Source: Streptococcaceae bacterium
GTDB taxonomy: Bacteria > Bacillota > Bacilli > Lactobacillales > Streptococcaceae
DNA: 5,685 bases
Assembly (NCBI GenBank): GCA_031285105.1
Contig: JAITWV010000428.1
Coordinates: forward strand, 1-5,685
Direction of reading: 5' to 3'
Part shown: piece by piece, positions 3,501 to 5,685 of the stretch
How positions within the stretch are numbered: position 1 is the first letter of the stretch
How the letters are laid out: each line of letters begins with the position of its first letter
Position numbers and translations under genes: made by a program
Notes under the pieces: model-generated
Seen by the model: only the letters and a program-made list of their open reading frames with translations
The model's database searches: none
Told to the model about the DNA's origin: nothing

Positions 3501-5649
3501 AATATCTTTGTCGAATAATTCCAAAAGCATCACGAATATCATTAATTGCTCGTCCAGCACCATCTAATAATCCTTGAGCATTTTGTCTGGCATTATCTAA
3601 GGCATCGGCTGCTTGTTGTCTTAAATCATCGGCATTGACATTGAAGTTGCCTGTTGACTCTTCTTCACTTGGCGTTATTTGTCCATTCGTCCAAAAAGAA
3701 TTAATAATCCCTGGATAAAGTTGTTGCCAAGTTTTCCCGGCGGTTGTTGGTAAAATGCCACTAGCAATACTGTTGAAAATCGCACTGGCTTGATTGGTTG
3801 AGGTTCCGACCATGAAATGTCCTTTTTCTTGACTTGGTACTTCAAAACCTAACCATGTTGTAATGACTACGTCTGGTGTATAGGCAATTACCCATTGGTC
3901 ATTGGTTAAAGTTGGGTCCCAAGAAGTTTCAGTTGTCCCCGTTTTTCCTGCCATAATATAACCTGCTGGATTCGCATTGACACCTGTTCCATTGCTCATA
4001 ACTCCTAACATCATCGCACTTAAAGTCTTAGCTGTATTATTTGACATCACACGAGTCGTACTTGGTTTTGCTTCATAAATCACGCGACCTTTTGAGTCCA
4101 CAATTTTACGAACGAAATATGCCTCACTTTTTACACCATTATTAGCAAATGCGGTATAAGCTTGGGCCATTTGTAAAGGAGTGACACCATTTTTCAAACC
4201 ACCAAGCGCTAAACCATAATACTTATCCGCATCAACTAAAGGCAATCCAAATTTCGTCCCTTCATCAAAACCGCGTTGAATACCAATTTTATTCAATAAA
4301 TATACTGCTGGTAAATTCAATGACTCCGCTAATGCTTGATACATTGGCACTGAACCTGTGTATGTTCTTGAATAATTTTGCGCTTCAGGATAAAAAGATT
4401 GTGGTTTATCTTCTAAAATCGTATCTGGCGTCATACCGTCTTCAACCGCTGAGGCAAATGGGACAATTGGTTTAATCGAAGAACCCGGCGAACGCATTCC
4501 TTGAGTCGCAAAATTAAAACGTCTAAACTGATGGTCGCGAGTGTCTCCACGATTACCAACCACCGCTTGAACTGCACCCGTTTGTGGATTAATGGCAATC
4601 GAAGCACTTTGAGCAAATTCTCCATCAACTTCAGATTGCGGGAAAAAGGCATTATTCGCATACGTATTTTGCATTGCCGTTTGTGAAGCTTGATTTAAAG
4701 TTGTATAAATTTTATACCCACCAGTTAAAATATCTTGTTCCGTCAAATTGGTTTTTTGTTCAATTTCTGAAATAACGGCATCAAAAAATGATGGGAAACG
4801 ATAATCATCTGTATTTCGCACAAATGTATCATTCAACTGAGTAGCGATATTAATTGCCTTTTGTTCATCGGCTTGTTGCTGGGTAATATCACCTACAGTT
4901 ACCATATTTTGTAAAACGATATTTCGACGAGCCATCGCATTTTCAGGAAAGTCAATGGGGTTAAAAATACTTGGTCCATTCATTAAACCAACAATAGTTG
5001 CCGCTTGCCCTAGCGTTAATTGACCAGCATCTACACCAAAATATCTTCTTGCCGCATCTTGCACGCCCCAAACCCCATGACCCATGAAGGTATCATTTAA
5101 ATACATGGTCATGATTTCGTCTTTTGAATAGACCCGATTTAACTCAATTGCCAAAAATAATTCACGAGCTTTTCGGTCAAATGTTTGATCTAAGGTTAAA
5201 AAGGCATTTTTGGCTAACTGTTGTGAAATCGTTGAACCCCCACCGGCAGTTGTTGCCCCGCGGTTTAACACCAAACCAACCGCCGCTCGAGCTAATCCAC
5301 GAATGTCAAAACCTCGATTCGTATAAAAACTGCGATCTTCCGTTGCGACTGCTGCTTTCACGACATAAGGATTAATTTGATTTAGCTCAACAAAACTACC
5401 TCTTGAATTAAAAAGTGATCCAGCTGACTGATTCACTTCATCATAGATAATCGTTTGCGTTTGCATAGAGGTTTTTAACATACCAACATTTGAACTTTTC
5501 GCTAAAATAAATAGGTAAGTAGACATCACTAAACCTAAAGTCATGATTGCTAAAATGATTAATTTCCAAACATGGTATTTTTTGAAATATGCTTTTTGCC
5601 AAATACGAAATTTTCGCCAATATGGTCTTAGCCAGTCAAAAAATCTCAT
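3490..5649 (-). CDS. pbp2A: Class A penicillin-binding protein PBP2A (glycosyltransferase and transpeptidase)
   Basis: A bifunctional peptidoglycan synthase that polymerises lipid II into glycan strands and cross-links them outside the membrane. From the ATG at 5649 it has 719 residues: a basic cytoplasmic tail (1-28), one membrane anchor (about 29-50), a GT51 glycosyltransferase domain (about 80-255), a linker, a transpeptidase domain (about 345-630) and a helical extracellular tail. GT51 motifs are intact: ATEDRSFY with catalytic E104, GGGSTISQQLAKN (136-148), RKARELFLAIEL with E163, and MTMYLN (180-185). Transpeptidase motifs are intact: SPGSSIKP with nucleophile S390 and K393, SLN (443-445), KTGTT (569-573). 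It resembles streptococcal PBP2a throughout. The start is doubtful: only a pyrimidine run (C6T6) precedes this ATG, with no ribosome binding site, and the same frame stays open upstream for 12 more codons to the window edge. Streptococcal PBP2a has a longer cytoplasmic tail, so the true start is probably outside. Confidence 0.95.
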   Translation of the reverse strand: MRFFDWLRPYWRKFRIWQKAYFKKYHVWKLIILAIMTLGLVMSTYLFILAKSSNVGMLKTSMQTQTIIYDEVNQSAGSLFNSRGSFVELNQINPYVVKAAVATEDRSFYTNRGFDIRGLARAAVGLVLNRGATTAGGGSTISQQLAKNAFLTLDQTFDRKARELFLAIELNRVYSKDEIMTMYLNDTFMGHGVWGVQDAARRYFGVDAGQLTLGQAATIVGLMNGPSIFNPIDFPENAMARRNIVLQNMVTVGDITQQQADEQKAINIATQLNDTFVRNTDDYRFPSFFDAVISEIEQKTNLTEQDILTGGYKIYTTLNQASQTAMQNTYANNAFFPQSEVDGEFAQSASIAINPQTGAVQAVVGNRGDTRDHQFRRFNFATQGMRSPGSSIKPIVPFASAVEDGMTPDTILEDKPQSFYPEAQNYSRTYTGSVPMYQALAESLNLPAVYLLNKIGIQRGFDEGTKFGLPLVDADKYYGLALGGLKNGVTPLQMAQAYTAFANNGVKSEAYFVRKIVDSKGRVIYEAKPSTTRVMSNNTAKTLSAMMLGVMSNGTGVNANPAGYIMAGKTGTTETSWDPTLTNDQWVIAYTPDVVITTWLGFEVPSQEKGHFMVGTSTNQASAIFNSIASGILPTTAGKTWQQLYPGIINSFWTNGQITPSEEESTGNFNVNADDLRQQAADALDNARQNAQGLLDGAGRAINDIRDAFGIIRQRYFGN

Positions 5650-5685
5650 TAAAAAAGGGGGGATATTTATTTGTTTTTTTCTTCT
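5650..5685 (-). other. Open upstream extension of the PBP2A frame with C6T6 run
   Basis: On the minus strand these 36 bases read as 12 sense codons (RRKKQINIPPFL) in frame with PBP2A, with no stop. They contain six C followed by six T just before the ATG at 5649, and no purine-rich ribosome binding site within the usual distance. The arginine- and lysine-rich stretch would suit the cytoplasmic side of a membrane protein. A short purine-rich stretch at the very edge (5685-5674) is too far from that ATG to serve it. Confidence 0.5.

Noticed and set aside
2301..4661. Minus-strand frames overlapping pepV (2301-2483) and PBP2A (4431-4661) in another phase.
   Set aside because: They overlap conserved coding sequence out of frame, and no plausible start site or protein family is seen.
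4501..5375. Plus-strand open frames opposite PBP2A (4501-4686 and 5124-5375).
   Set aside because: Both are antisense to conserved glycosyltransferase or transpeptidase coding sequence and show no features of real proteins.
5667..5685. End of an upstream gene overlapping the PBP2A start (frame ending at TAA 5669-5667).
   Set aside because: Only five codons of this frame are visible, all A-rich, so a gene end cannot be told from chance.

Overview
The window looks like low-GC Firmicutes chromosome, most likely Enterococcus and probably close to E. faecalis. The evidence is AT-rich DNA with strong AGGAGG-type ribosome binding sites, a PepV-type dipeptidase, a YheA/UPF0342 protein beside a class A penicillin-binding protein of the streptococcal/enterococcal PBP2A type, and a Lac-family PTS split into separate EIIB, EIIA and EIIC genes. 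The genus is inferred from protein resemblance, not from a search. Every supported gene is on the minus strand, so transcription runs from high to low coordinates.

Layout in the direction of transcription. (1) 5685-3490: PBP2A, a bifunctional cell-wall synthase. Its reading frame is open to the window edge and its first ATG has no ribosome binding site, so the true start may lie outside. (2) 3441-3094: a small UPF0342/YheA-like protein, with a probable promoter of its own over the PBP2A stop codon, closed by a terminator at 3088-3055. (3) 2994-1591: PepV, closed by a strong terminator at 1577-1541. (4) A gene-free, very AT-rich stretch of about 380 bases (1590-1212). It holds the PTS promoter, a 12-bp palindrome, a possible cre half-site and a foldable leader. 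(5) 1211-894, 879-571 and 413-1: PTS EIIB, EIIA and EIIC of the lactose/cellobiose/chitobiose family. EIIC is cut off by the window edge. EIIB and EIIA are tightly coupled; EIIA and EIIC are separated by 157 bases with a long hairpin.

Functional reading. PBP2A builds peptidoglycan at the membrane. PepV recycles dipeptides and so supplies alanine and other amino acids. The PTS genes import and phosphorylate a disaccharide; no phospho-glycosidase or regulator is visible here, so the sugar is not fixed. I found no mobile element, CRISPR array, tRNA or rRNA, and no convincing novel multi-gene system. The points most worth checking are non-coding: the PBP2A start region, the EIIA-EIIC hairpin, and the PTS promoter and leader.
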